A DNA stretch of 64,000 nt from Chryseobacterium sp. ISL-6 (GCF_018613715.1 NZ_JAGGPT010000006.1:62001-126000); one strand, 5' to 3'. Positions 34,829 to 43,717 are shown, counted from the first letter of the stretch. Numbers and translations: made by a program. Notes: a model not told the origin generated them from the sequence alone.

Positions 34829-35199
34829 CTGGCAAGTTCTATGTAGATTTTTTTAATAATTCTGTTTTGTTCTGTTTTAAGGCTATTAAGCTGCTGAAGT
34901 TTGGAGCTGTACTCTTTCAACAGTTCTGTCGGGATTGATTTTTCTGTATTGACGTACTTGGCGATCTGATTGATATTGTTTTCAATTTTTGCAAAAATAT
35001 TTCCCTGTTTTTCTATAAAAGTCATAATTTCCTTACGGTCGTTTTCAAGCATTTTGCCTTCAACAGTATTCACAATAAAATCTGAAAGGTAAATATTGGA
35101 CTTCTGGCAGTGTGACAGCCAGTTATCTTTGATTTGCTGTTCTAAGCGCAGGGTGATTCTGGCACTTTTAGTGCGGGTAGGAAGTTGGTCTTTTTTCAT
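34825..35199 (-). CDS. mobA: MobA relaxosome accessory protein
   Basis: This 124-residue protein has a ribbon-helix-helix-like N-terminal half (SARITLRLEQQIKDNWLSHC, then SNIYLSDFIVNTVEG) and a helical C-terminus with the ENNINQIAKYVN motif shared by MobC/MobA-type mobilisation proteins. It would bind oriT next to the nick and load the MobB relaxase. It is the first gene of the mobilisation operon; a perfect inverted repeat lies 14 bp upstream of its ATG. Confidence 0.82.
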   Translation of the reverse strand: MKKDQLPTRTKSARITLRLEQQIKDNWLSHCQKSNIYLSDFIVNTVEGKMLENDRKEIMTFIEKQGNIFAKIENNINQIAKYVNTEKSIPTELLKEYSSKLQQLNSLKTEQNRIIKKIYIELAR

Positions 35200-35212
35200 T
35201 TGTTAATGCATT

Positions 35213-35239
35213 TTATAGGTATAGTTCTCATACCTATAA
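35213..35239. promoter_or_regulatory. Perfect 10-bp inverted repeat upstream of mobA (operator or oriT element)
   Basis: TTATAGGTAT and ATACCTATAA are separated by 7 nt and lie 14 bp upstream of the mobA start. There is no T-tract, so it is not a terminator. Bacteroidetes oriT sites commonly lie just upstream of mob genes and contain inverted repeats near the nick; an autoregulatory operator is the alternative. Confidence 0.55.
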
Positions 35240-35547
35240 TAAAGGTTTGATAAATTGTTTAGTAAGTTTAAAGCAGATTAGCAAACGAGAAAAGAATTCC
35301 CCCAGAGTGTATAATTGTATAGCTAAAATAGTAAATTTTTGATAGAATTATTTTGTTGCCTTATTTTATATCGTGTTAATCAATTGCATAAAGGTATTTT
35401 AATACATTAAAGAGGATCAATTTTTTTGAGAAAGGCTTGATAGGATTTACTTTAGTGAGGGCTCATTTTGATATTTTGAAATTTCGCTTTAACTTCGAAC
35501 TAAACAAATGCAATAAACTATAATTTGATAAAAAAATATTTCGACCC
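35240..35547. other. Intergenic region between mobA and the NUMOD4 gene
   Basis: About 310 AT-rich bases between two divergent genes. Apart from the inverted repeat at its left edge I see no gene, hairpin or clear TAnnTTTG promoter. It is a reasonable place for oriT and for both divergent promoters. Confidence 0.5.
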
Positions 35548-37220
35548 ATGAAGCTGCCTCCTGAATTAGAAGACCAATATGTAAAAGATGTTCTTTACAA
35601 TAGATCCTTAGAAAACCTTCCGGATGAAAAATGGAGGCTGATTGAAGGTTTTGAGAATTATGTGATCTCTAACTATGGACGGGTGAAGAGTTTGGAACGT
35701 ATGTCTTTGTCATTATTTGGTAAAGAACGCTGGCTTCCAGAACTCATTAGGAAGCTGACTTCTGTAAAACAGTTTAATAACTATCTTCAAGCTGATGTTT
35801 TTATGTTCATTGTGGATTTATATGGAATGGCCGTAAATATACAAGATCGGTAGCACGTTTGGTCTATTATCATTTTGTTGAAGAATTTGATATGAATGAC
35901 CGTTTTATTGTTATTTCATATAAAGATGGGAATAGCCTTCATATACATTGCAATAATTTAGAGAAGATTTCAGCCAGTGAAAAAAGATTAAAAACCTTTC
36001 GGCAAAATAGAGCAAGGAATGTACATGTTGACTATCTGCAACCCGTCAGCCAATACACTGCTGAAGGAGATTTCATCGCTGATTTTAAAAGTATTTATGC
36101 TGTAGAAAAAAAAATAGGTATTGCCCCGGAAAGCATTATGGATGTAGTTAATAAAAGATTTTTAACAGCAGGAACATTTCGATGGTTTTTGCAAAGTAAT
36201 CCTCCGAAAAAGGAAGACTTTATCATCACTACACCGTCATATATTTTAGATGATTCATTTAACCAGTTTCTTTGGGAGAAGCTGGGTAAACCTTTAATTG
36301 ATAAAGATAATCCTCCTCCATGTATGAATCTCTCACTTGAAGATCTTCCCGGAGAATCCTGGATTCCAATACCAATCCAAAATTTTGAAAATCGTTTTAT
36401 GATTTCTAACAAAGGGAGAGTAAAACGATTAAATGGCTGGACTTCAAAAGGAAGAAAAATATTTTTGAGAGAACAGATATTATCTCAGTTCATGGTACAC
36501 AATAGCGATACAACGTATTCTTTATATTGCAGATTAAATAATGAAGATAAAGAAGTCCAGCCTGTAATGAGCAAATTACTTTATTATTGTTTTGTAGAAA
36601 GATTTGATCTTAAAGACAGAAGCCTTGCTGTGGTGAATGAAAATAATCCGCAATGGGATATAGACCTGTCAAAACTTTCATTACGTCCCGTTTCTTATGT
36701 TCTTCGAGAAAGAAATAAAGATTTTGGTGTTGTTAAGGTGAGAACAATATTTAATTCAAAAAAAATATTTAACGATTTGCTTTGGAAAAAGCTCGGTAAG
36801 CCACAAATTAATAAGAAGAACCCACCTGCTGTTTTTGATTTATCGATAAAAGACTTACCAGATGAACATTGGAAATCGGTACCCGGCTTTGAGGGGAAAT
36901 ATGTAATTTCTAATAAAGGAAGGATAAAACGATTAAGTGGCTGGAGGGCTGGGTATCAATTTTTCGGAGAAGAGCAAATTATCTCTCTCAATGTAATAAA
37001 GAAAGATAAATCCGGTTACCTTTATTTTAAGCTACACCCGAAGGAAGATAGAAACCCCAAAATGCTTTTACGGCTGCTTTACTATTGTTTTGTCGAAGAA
37101 TTTGACTTGAATAACAGAACGCTAAGAGTAATTAATGAAAATGAGACACTATGGGAAATAGATCTCTCAAAACTTTCATTGCGTTCTCTGAATTCTTTGC
37201 TACCGAAAAAGATTGATTAA
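35548..37220 (+). pseudogene. Triple NUMOD4-repeat protein, frameshifted
   Basis: Two adjacent frames (35548-35853 and 35859-37220) form one gene. Loss of one T in the T-run at 35798-35802 explains the break. Restoring it gives LQADVFYVHCGFIWNGRKYT running into SVARLVYYHFVEEFDM, which matches the other repeats. The protein (about 557 residues) has three copies of a module that starts with a NUMOD4 motif (KWRLIEGFENYVISNYGRVK, SWIPIPIQNFENRFMISNKG, HWKSVPGFEGKYVISNKGRI) and ends with LLYYCFVEEFDL-type sequence. NUMOD4 is a DNA-binding motif usually joined to HNH homing endonucleases, but no HNH residues are visible. It lies in the ICE between mobA and a nuclease gene. It may be a DNA-binding cargo protein. 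Confidence 0.65.
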
Positions 37221-37449
37221 TAACAATCAACTAATTCACCACAAAGCAAACTAGATGAGCCAAAATTTATCTTGACTTATCGAAATTTGAAAAATTCTAT
37301 TTATCTTACATAGTTTAGTGCCTAAAATTACACCTTAGACGCCCCTTCCATCAATTCCTGCTCTGATTATAACATTGATTGCAAAAGTAGTTAAAAAGCT
37401 ATTTTTAAAAAGGTTCAATATCTTTTTTTAATAGAAATAAACTCTTAAA
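37221..37449. other. Short non-coding gap between convergent genes
   Basis: The 229 bp between the NUMOD4 gene and the nuclease gene carry no ORF and no clear hairpin terminator; nothing further is seen. Confidence 0.4.
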
Positions 37450-38490
37450 CTATTCAGAGTCTTCCTTTCTATCAATTTGTTCCCGGGCAATAGCTATCGC
37501 TTTTTGGAGTTTTTCATGTAATACCTGTTTGTCTGGTAATTGGGTATAGTATTGTGCCACTTTGATAGGACTATCTTCTAACATTAGATATTCAATATGT
37601 TCTGTGTTACCTTCACTACATAAAATTAAGCCAATTGGAGATTCTTCATTTTCTCTCCTGTCATTTTTATCCAGATAACGTAAGTATAAGAGCATTTGAC
37701 CTTCGTGTTCGGGTTTGAATTTGCCAAGCTTTAATTCAATAACGACAAGTCTTCGTAATCCACGATGATAGAAAAGAAGATCTATATAATAGTCCGTAAA
37801 ATCAACTGTTATGCGCTTTTGACGATCAAGAAAAGCAAAATCAGTTCCCAGCTCACTTATGAATGTTTGTAAGTTTTGTAAAATAGCATTCTCTAGCGTC
37901 TTTTCAGAAAAAGAATCTGACAATCCCAAGGTATCCAGAAAATAACTACTACGAAAAACAAAATCCGGTGTTAAAATATTATTTGTTTTTACTTGTTGAA
38001 GGTTCTGTTTAATAAGTTCTTCCGGTTTTCTACTTAGTGCTGTACGCTCGTATAGCATTGCATCAATTTTTTCGTCTAGGGTACGGGTATCCCAACGCTC
38101 CAGACGCGTCATTTCAATATAAAAAGCTCGCTTTAGATGGTCATCAATGCTCATAAGTGAACGCAAATGTGTCCATGTCAATTGTGTACGCACTGCATAT
38201 TTAATTTCTTCTTCCGAAAAAGTGTACGCGCTGCGTACACAATGTTGTAGTTTTTGCAATCCCCAGCCTTTGCCAAATTGAGAAACAAGCTTTATAGAAA
38301 GATTTTTTAAGATTTCCTTACCATATTGAGCTCGCTGGTTATAAAGCACATCTTCTTTTATCCGCTTACCAACTTGCCAATTCAGCATAATTATTTCTGA
38401 ATTTATATTAACTGCTAACCGAACCCTAGTTTCATCAATGATCGAACTAATATCATTATATAGCTTGATTTCTTCTAATTTATTACTCAT
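37450..38490 (-). CDS. YhcG/DUF1016-type PDDEXK nuclease
   Basis: The start is placed at ATG 38488-38490 (346 residues, MSNKLEEIKLYNDIS); the upstream open frame lacks family sequence. The N-terminal DUF1016_N part has IMLNWQVGKRIKEDV and GKGWGLQKLQHCVRSAYTF-type sequence. The C-terminal PDDEXK domain shows ITVDFTDYYIDLLFYHRGLR (Asp), VVIELKLGKFKPEHEGQM (ExK) and the usual QMLLYLRYLD and SPIGLILCSE strands. YhcG proteins are widespread on mobile elements and are thought to act in DNA processing or defence. It sits one gene from the integrase. Confidence 0.88.
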   Translation of the reverse strand: MSNKLEEIKLYNDISSIIDETRVRLAVNINSEIIMLNWQVGKRIKEDVLYNQRAQYGKEILKNLSIKLVSQFGKGWGLQKLQHCVRSAYTFSEEEIKYAVRTQLTWTHLRSLMSIDDHLKRAFYIEMTRLERWDTRTLDEKIDAMLYERTALSRKPEELIKQNLQQVKTNNILTPDFVFRSSYFLDTLGLSDSFSEKTLENAILQNLQTFISELGTDFAFLDRQKRITVDFTDYYIDLLFYHRGLRRLVVIELKLGKFKPEHEGQMLLYLRYLDKNDRRENEESPIGLILCSEGNTEHIEYLMLEDSPIKVAQYYTQLPDKQVLHEKLQKAIAIAREQIDRKEDSE

Positions 38491-38690
38491 AATTTTTTGT
38501 GAATATGATGATAAGGCAAATATCCAAGCCCCAAAATCATCTAAATTAATTAATCTTATACTTAATTTCAAGTTAAATATATTTCATATGTCTATTATTT
38601 TATACAAATTCAAAGTATATGACTAAAATAATACACAAATATAAATAGTAAAAATTACTATAATTTCCTACAATTTGTTTTTTTGATTCC

Positions 38691-39920
38691 TCAAAAAATA
38701 CTGTCAATTACCATATCCACTTCATTAGTTGAAAAATCTTCGAGATAACTTTCTGTTGTGCTAAGTTTCTTATGTCCCAAAGACGGTTTGATAATATTGA
38801 TGTTTACATCTTTTCTTAAAGCTGTTGTCGCAAAAGTATGCCGGGCTGTGTAGAATGTAATGTGCTTATCTATTTCACATAATTTAAGAAGATATTTCAA
38901 TTGCTTATTGTAGTATTTTCTTACTGAATATTTTCTATTATATAATTCTTCCGCAGAATATTCTTCCTTATTCATTTTCAAAATAGGAAATATATAAGGG
39001 GTATCGTAAATCCTGTATTTCCTGTAGAAATTTAGCACCTCCCCAATGATTTCATTTTTTGGTAATTTCACGTTGATATGAGCTTTCGTTTTTATCCTGC
39101 TATAACTAAATTTTAAATCTTCCAAATGCGACCATTCTAATTCTGCCAGATCTGTAAAGTTCATCCCTCTTGCGTAATAACTGAAGATATACAGATACCT
39201 TGCATGTCTGACAGATGGAGCTTTCTCCACATCAAAATCAATAATCTTTTCGAATTCTTGTTCAGACAAAGCCTTTTTCTTCTTTTGACTTTTTAATTTC
39301 GATATTTTGTATCCTTCTTTTGAAAAAGGATAATGAATTTTGGAGACAACTTTTGCTTTAATTGCTTTGTTATAAACCATTCTGACATTCCTCATATAGA
39401 CGGCAATCCCACCATCATCTGCATTTTTACGGAGATGTCTCTCGAAGCCGTTTAAAAAAGATTCGTCAATATCTTCAAACCTGTACCTGTCAATATTCCT
39501 TTTAAATTTTCCGAGGGCTCTTATTGTTGTTTCCAAGGAAATTTTATAGCTGATTTGTCCGTTTTCCTCCATCAATTTAATCTCTTTTTCAAAAAACTCT
39601 TTGAGTAGGATTCCGGAGTTTCCACGAAGACGATAATGGTTGTCAAATTGTATTAAGGTGACAATTCCCTGCTCTTTTTGGATTTTTTCGATAATATCGG
39701 TTGCTTCTTCTTTTAGGGTTCTCAAAGATGAATTAAAAGCAAGATGATTTCTAAATTTAGAATTGAATTCACCTGTTTTAGAATTCCATTCTTTTAGTGT
39801 ACATTTGTAAGGAGTTGAGTAAAATTTATTTTTCCTGTTTATCGTTATCCTTAAATAAATAGGATACAGTCCATCTTGTAACGGATTCTTCTTACATACA
39901 GTCTTAATACTCGGTTTCAT
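38691..39920 (-). CDS. Tyrosine recombinase (ICE integrase)
   Basis: With ATG 39918-39920 the product is 409 residues. The N-terminal arm/core-binding part (FYSTPYKCTLKEWNSKTGEF, a Bacteroidetes Arm-DNA-bind motif, and a SAM-like helix region SYKISLETTIRALGKFKRNI) precedes the catalytic domain. Arg is in YYARGMNFTDLAELEW, the second Arg in FYTARHTFATTALR, then SLGHKKLSTTESYLED with the nucleophilic Tyr. The first His of the HxxR box appears as Tyr (YTAR). The enzyme should integrate and excise the element at the tRNA-Asn 3' end 150 bp away. The open frame beyond the chosen start reads toward the att site and is not needed. Confidence 0.92.
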   Translation of the reverse strand: MKPSIKTVCKKNPLQDGLYPIYLRITINRKNKFYSTPYKCTLKEWNSKTGEFNSKFRNHLAFNSSLRTLKEEATDIIEKIQKEQGIVTLIQFDNHYRLRGNSGILLKEFFEKEIKLMEENGQISYKISLETTIRALGKFKRNIDRYRFEDIDESFLNGFERHLRKNADDGGIAVYMRNVRMVYNKAIKAKVVSKIHYPFSKEGYKISKLKSQKKKKALSEQEFEKIIDFDVEKAPSVRHARYLYIFSYYARGMNFTDLAELEWSHLEDLKFSYSRIKTKAHINVKLPKNEIIGEVLNFYRKYRIYDTPYIFPILKMNKEEYSAEELYNRKYSVRKYYNKQLKYLLKLCEIDKHITFYTARHTFATTALRKDVNINIIKPSLGHKKLSTTESYLEDFSTNEVDMVIDSIF

Positions 39921-40053
39921 ATGTTTAATTTTTAAGTATAACATTAGTATAACAAGTTGTACTTCCAACCAAAATTATATGAAACCAAAAGTAAAGCAGC
40001 TAATCCGTAACCAAAAGAGAATCAACATATTTGAAGCTAAATACAAATAAATG

Positions 40054-40067
40054 AAACCCTAGGGTTT
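40054..40067. repeat. 14-bp palindrome next to the att core
   Basis: AAACCCTAGGGTTT is a perfect palindrome, 4 bp inside the element from the tRNA-derived core. Its place suggests an integrase or excisionase arm site, but no second copy has been found. Confidence 0.4.
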
Positions 40068-40071
40068 TCAT

Positions 40072-40113
40072 CTGTTAATCAGAGGGTCGCTGGTTCGAGC
40101 CCAGCAGGAGGAG
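40072..40113 (+). other. ICE attachment site: 3' portion of tRNA-Asn(GTT)
   Basis: The 42 bases match the 3' half of tRNA-Asn. They run from the anticodon loop CTGTTAA (anticodon GTT) with the 3' anticodon stem TCAGA, through the variable loop and the T-arm GCTGG-TTCGAGC-CCAGC, to the acceptor strand AGGAGGA-G. The 5' half (D-arm, 5' acceptor) is absent upstream, where the element's own sequence begins. It is therefore the displaced copy made by site-specific integration into a tRNA gene. The intact tRNA-Asn should be at the other ICE end, outside the window. Confidence 0.85.
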
Positions 40114-40116
40114 CTT

Positions 40117-40146
40117 AAAAAGAGTTACAATTTTGTAACTCTTTTT
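40117..40146 (+). terminator. tRNA-Asn terminator
   Basis: A 14-bp perfect stem (AAAAAGAGTTACAA / TTGTAACTCTTTTT) with a 2-nt loop ends in a T-run, directly after the tRNA 3' fragment. It is the original terminator of the tRNA transcript, now separated from its promoter by the element. Confidence 0.85.
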
Positions 40147-40149
40147 TAT

Positions 40150-40534
40150 TTGACTAAATCCAAACTCTACTTTCTATTTGTATTTTCATCATTTATTAAA
40201 TAAATATCTGCCTTAACTTAACATTCCGTATTATTCAACTTTAAACCCTTTTCTCAATAAGTTCATTTTGCAAAATTTTATAATTTGTATTCATACATAA
40301 ATAAGTTATTTATTTTAATGAAGAACAATACAGCTGTTTTTTGCATAAAACTACTCCTATATGATACTTAAACAAGCTATTACTGCTTCGTTAGTAAATT
40401 GAAACTCCCCAAATATCATATTGAGATGGTATTATTTTTTGGTACATTTGCATCTTTTGTAAATAAACACGAAATTTTTTATAATCTTATCCGTTTTAAA
40501 AATAAACAGCATACTTTTTGTTTATGCTAAATGC
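40150..40534. other. Non-coding region upstream of the DUF5686 gene
   Basis: About 385 bp without a credible gene; it holds the promoter at 40421-40450 and is otherwise AT-rich. It marks the first chromosomal sequence after the ICE. Confidence 0.6.
40421..40450 (+). promoter_or_regulatory. Bacteroidetes-type promoter for the DUF5686 gene
   Basis: TTG (40421-40423), a 19-nt spacer and TACATTTG (40443-40450) fit the Bacteroidetes primary-sigma consensus (TTTG...TAnnTTTG). Transcription would start near 40457, giving a leader of ~75 nt. Confidence 0.65.
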
Positions 40535-43075
40535 TTGAAGAAACTACGAATGTTAATTAATAACCCCAAATACCACTACCTCTACCTTTTCCTCTTATTT
40601 TCCGGCATTGTCTGCGCACAAAATACAGCAAGTGGCAAAATCGTTGATGCTAAGACCAACAAAGAAGTTACCGGAGTGGATATCTTTATCAATGACAGTA
40701 ACCAGCCCCTTTTAACAACAACTAATGGGGATTTCAGTGTTCAGTCGGACAGCATTATTTATAAACTAAAGTTTCTAAGAAAAAGCTATGCATTAGAGAG
40801 CGTTGATATAACACCTGAAAATGCCAACAATATTTTTGTAAAACTTTCTAAAGAAAAAGTAGAAAGTATTCAGGAAGTTGTCATTCACAACGAAAAAACA
40901 AAATACAAAAACAAAAAAGAAAACCCTGCTTATGCTATTATGCAGGAAGTCTGGAAAAGAAAAAGAAACAACGGACTGAATAAGTTTGACACGTATACCT
41001 ACAAAGAATACGAAAAGATCCAGTTTGACGCCAACAATCTTGATAGTGCCTTTATGAAGAGGAAGATCTTTAACAAGCTGGATTTCATTTTTGATTATGC
41101 AGATTCAACAGCGAGTGGTAAAATGGCACTTCCCGTTTTTTTAAATGAAGCAGTTTATGAAAATTATGGAGAAAATAAACCCGGAAAGAAAACAAAAAGA
41201 CTATTAATTGCTCAAAAAACTTCTGGATTTCAAGATAATCAAATCGTTACTTTAACAGCAAAAAACCTTTATCGGGATATTAATATTTATGATAATACAT
41301 TGAATTATTTTGATATTGGTTTTCCAAGCCCGGTAGGAACTGACGGATTTAGTACATATGATTACAATTTAGTTGACACCCTTAGTGTACGTGGGGAGAA
41401 CGCTTATAAGATCAGATATCAACCCAAAAGAACAGATATTTTAGCTTTCCAGGGCTACCTCTATATTGATACCGATACCTATGCCGTAATAGGAGCTACA
41501 TTGAAATCAACACAGAAAATGAACGTTAATTTCGTGAATGGAATTTCTACTGAATTAGAATATGATAATCCTGACGAAAATACTTTTTTGCCTAAAAAGT
41601 TTGTAACAGAAGTAGAAATAACACCATTTTCAAAAAAGAAAACCTCTAAAAGCATAATTGCCAAAAGATCTGTTGATTATTCAGACTATGTATTTAACAA
41701 ACCTCTTGCTGCATCAGTTTTCACCCGTAGAGAGGAAGAATATGATAATAAGTTCGTAGATAAAGACGAAGCTTATTGGACCAAAGCAAGACCCGACTCG
41801 TTGTCTAAATCTGAACAAGGTGTGTATGATATGCTTGACAAGCTTCAACAGGTCCCAAAATTCAATCGAATTGTAAAATTGTATGAAACCCTTGGTTCAG
41901 GATATTACAACGTCACAAAAGGGATAGATCTAGGTCCCATATTCTCAGTATATGGAGTAAACGAAGTAGAAGGGGATAGAATAAGATTGGGAGCCAGAAG
42001 CTATTTTACCATGAACGACCCTTGGAGAATACAATTCTACACTGCTTATGGTTTTAAAGATCAACAATTTAAATATGGTGTCGAAGCAAAATACATGTTC
42101 AATAGAGTTAACCGATTTATGATCGGAGCTGGAACGAGAAGAGACATTATGCAGCTGGGAGTTCAGCTAACAACTGACGATGGAATCATGTCCAGATCAT
42201 TTGCGTCTTCAACCGTTTTCGCAAGGGGAGATAATGCCTCTTTAAGTTCTTTAAATCAAACCAATGTTTTTGCGGCTATTGAGCCTTGGAAAAATTTTCA
42301 GGTTAGAATTGACGGAACCATGCAAAGCATTAAATCTGCCAATCCTGATGGATTCAGTCTTATGTACTATAGAAATGGAAACTTAAGACAAACGCTTAAC
42401 GACTCACATGTTACTATTAGCTTAATAGCGAGACCAGGAGCTAAATTTTCACAAACCGGAGTTGACAGGCATGAACATGGAACATTGGCACCCACAATTG
42501 TCTTAAAATATACCCGAGGACTTGAAGGTTTATTTAATGCAGATTTCAATTACAATAAATTGCAATTCTTATTTTATAAACCTGTTTTAATTGGAAGCTG
42601 GGGAAAAACATTAATCAATTTTGAAGCTGGAAAAAATTTCAACACAGTTCCATTGGCTTTACAAAATGTGATCCCAGGAAACCAATCCTACAGTTTAGTA
42701 GGGAACACATTTGCTCAACTTAATTACTATGAATTTGTAGCAGATACCTACACTACCTTGCATTTGGAACACCATTTTAACGGTAAAATCCTTTCTTATA
42801 TTCCGTTGATCAAGAAGCTGAAATTAAGAGAGATTGCATTTATAAGAAGTGCATACGGAACATTAAGCGATGCTTCCAAGAACATTAATGTAGAAGGATT
42901 CAAATACTCCGCACCAAGTGATCACATCTACTATGAATATGGATTTGGGATTGAGAATATAGGATTTGGAAATTTAAGGATCTTCAGAGTAGATTTTAAC
43001 TGGCGGGGCAACTATCTAAACAGACCTGATATTTCTACATTTGGAATAAAAGCTGGTTTCCAGGTTGGTTTTTAA
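40535..43075 (+). CDS. DUF5686 outer-membrane protein with carboxypeptidase-regulatory-like domain
   Basis: This 846-residue protein starts with a signal peptide (YLYLFLLFSGIVCAQ) if TTG 40535 or ATG 40550 is used; the TTG start gives a better basic n-region. An N-terminal CarboxypepD_reg-like domain (SGKIVDAKTNKEVTGVDIFI) is followed by the DUF5686 region (NPAYAIMQEVWKRKRNNGLN, then DTYTYKEYEKIQFD) and a C-terminal beta-barrel of aromatic strands ending in FGIKAGFQVGF. Members are large outer-membrane proteins of Bacteroidetes with unknown function. It is monocistronic, with a terminator shared with the convergent peptide gene. It is the first intact chromosomal gene after the ICE. Confidence 0.88.
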   Translation: MKKLRMLINNPKYHYLYLFLLFSGIVCAQNTASGKIVDAKTNKEVTGVDIFINDSNQPLLTTTNGDFSVQSDSIIYKLKFLRKSYALESVDITPENANNIFVKLSKEKVESIQEVVIHNEKTKYKNKKENPAYAIMQEVWKRKRNNGLNKFDTYTYKEYEKIQFDANNLDSAFMKRKIFNKLDFIFDYADSTASGKMALPVFLNEAVYENYGENKPGKKTKRLLIAQKTSGFQDNQIVTLTAKNLYRDINIYDNTLNYFDIGFPSPVGTDGFSTYDYNLVDTLSVRGENAYKIRYQPKRTDILAFQGYLYIDTDTYAVIGATLKSTQKMNVNFVNGISTELEYDNPDENTFLPKKFVTEVEITPFSKKKTSKSIIAKRSVDYSDYVFNKPLAASVFTRREEEYDNKFVDKDEAYWTKARPDSLSKSEQGVYDMLDKLQQVPKFNRIVKLYETLGSGYYNVTKGIDLGPIFSVYGVNEVEGDRIRLGARSYFTMNDPWRIQFYTAYGFKDQQFKYGVEAKYMFNRVNRFMIGAGTRRDIMQLGVQLTTDDGIMSRSFASSTVFARGDNASLSSLNQTNVFAAIEPWKNFQVRIDGTMQSIKSANPDGFSLMYYRNGNLRQTLNDSHVTISLIARPGAKFSQTGVDRHEHGTLAPTIVLKYTRGLEGLFNADFNYNKLQFLFYKPVLIGSWGKTLINFEAGKNFNTVPLALQNVIPGNQSYSLVGNTFAQLNYYEFVADTYTTLHLEHHFNGKILSYIPLIKKLKLREIAFIRSAYGTLSDASKNINVEGFKYSAPSDHIYYEYGFGIENIGFGNLRIFRVDFNWRGNYLNRPDISTFGIKAGFQVGF

Positions 43076-43125
43076 TTTAGATTAAGTAAAACGAAAAAAT
43101 TGTTTATACATTTTAATTATAAACA

Positions 43126-43157
43126 TAAAGAGGTCTCAAATAATTGAGACCTCTTTA
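43126..43157. terminator. Bidirectional terminator
   Basis: A 14-bp perfect stem TAAAGAGGTCTCAA / TTGAGACCTCTTTA with a 4-nt loop lies between the convergent DUF5686 gene and peptide gene 1, with A/T tracts on both sides. Confidence 0.85.
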
Positions 43158-43166
43158 TTATATTAT

Positions 43167-43334
43167 TTAGCAAGTTTCACAGAAATCGATAACCATATTA
43201 ACACATTTTCTCTTCTGCTGTTCTGTCCATTGGCACCACTCTGCACACCATGTGGCCGGTACGGGACAATCTGAACCAAGTCCTCCGTTAATGTTTTTCA
43301 AATCCTTCTTTCCCAATTTTTTCAAATTTTTCAT
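43167..43334 (-). CDS. Bacteriocin-like GG-leader peptide 1
   Basis: This 55-residue ORF begins MKNLKKLGKKDLKNINGGLG, the typical leader of the Chryseobacterium 'bacteriocin-like' small peptides, with a double-Gly site. The core is Cys/Trp-rich: CPVPATWCAEWCQWTEQQKR then KCVNMVIDFCETC (six Cys). Members have no proven function and could be exported by a C39-peptidase transporter and disulfide bonded. It is preceded by its own leader element, AAAGAGTAGG 32 nt before ATG. It is closely similar to peptides 2 and 3, so the set arose by tandem duplication. Confidence 0.8.
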   Translation of the reverse strand: MKNLKKLGKKDLKNINGGLGSDCPVPATWCAEWCQWTEQQKRKCVNMVIDFCETC

Positions 43335-43490
43335 AATAAATAGTTTTAGTTTGTTGCCTACTCTTTATGCTTTTCGGCATTCGCATTTTATTTAATAAAT
43401 AAACGATGATAAATATAAAATATTTCACGAAAATTGGAATATTATAAAAAATATTTGCCAAAAAAGCCCCAACATTGTTGAGGCACTATA
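43335..43490 (-). repeat. Upstream repeat copy A (leader, promoter region, terminator hairpin)
   Basis: This segment is nearly the same as 43884-44040. Both carry the leader AACTAAAACTATTTATT before ATG, AAAGAGTAGGCAACAAAC, an AT-rich block with AATATTCCAATTTT, and a hairpin with T-run on the minus strand (here GCCTCAACAATGTTGGGGC, one mismatch). The hairpin would terminate the transcript of peptides 3 and 2, and the rest drives peptide 1. Confidence 0.75.
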
Positions 43491-43509
43491 TGTAAGTATA
43501 AAATTCAGA

Positions 43510-43677
43510 CTAGCATGGACATGGATCTGGATCTATAATCATATTTGGGCATCTAAGCCTTTGTTGTGGCGTCCATGAGCACCATGCTGAACAGGTAGTT
43601 GCTGGAGGAGGACAAGCTGCCGCACCACCATCAATTGATTTCAATTCTCTTTTCGTAAGTTTTTTTAGGTTTTTCAT
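43510..43677 (-). CDS. Bacteriocin-like GG-leader peptide 2
   Basis: This 55-residue ORF has leader MKNLKKLTKRELKSIDGGAA and core CPPPATTCSAWCSWTPQQRL followed by RCPNMIIDPDPCPC. The Cys spacing of peptides 1 and 3 is kept except that the first Trp of the ATW motif is Thr. It lies 40 bp downstream of peptide 3 without a hairpin between them, so the two probably share a transcript. Downstream is the repeat-copy-A terminator. A divergent leader (AAAGAATGAG) lies 36 nt before ATG. Confidence 0.8.
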   Translation of the reverse strand: MKNLKKLTKRELKSIDGGAAACPPPATTCSAWCSWTPQQRLRCPNMIIDPDPCPC

Positions 43678-43717
43678 AAAATAGTTTGTTTTAAAAATTT
43701 GTACTCATTCTTTTCAA

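Noticed and set aside
40072..40113. A complete tRNA-Asn gene
   Set aside because: Only the 3' half from the anticodon loop onward is present; the D-arm and 5' acceptor strand are missing upstream.
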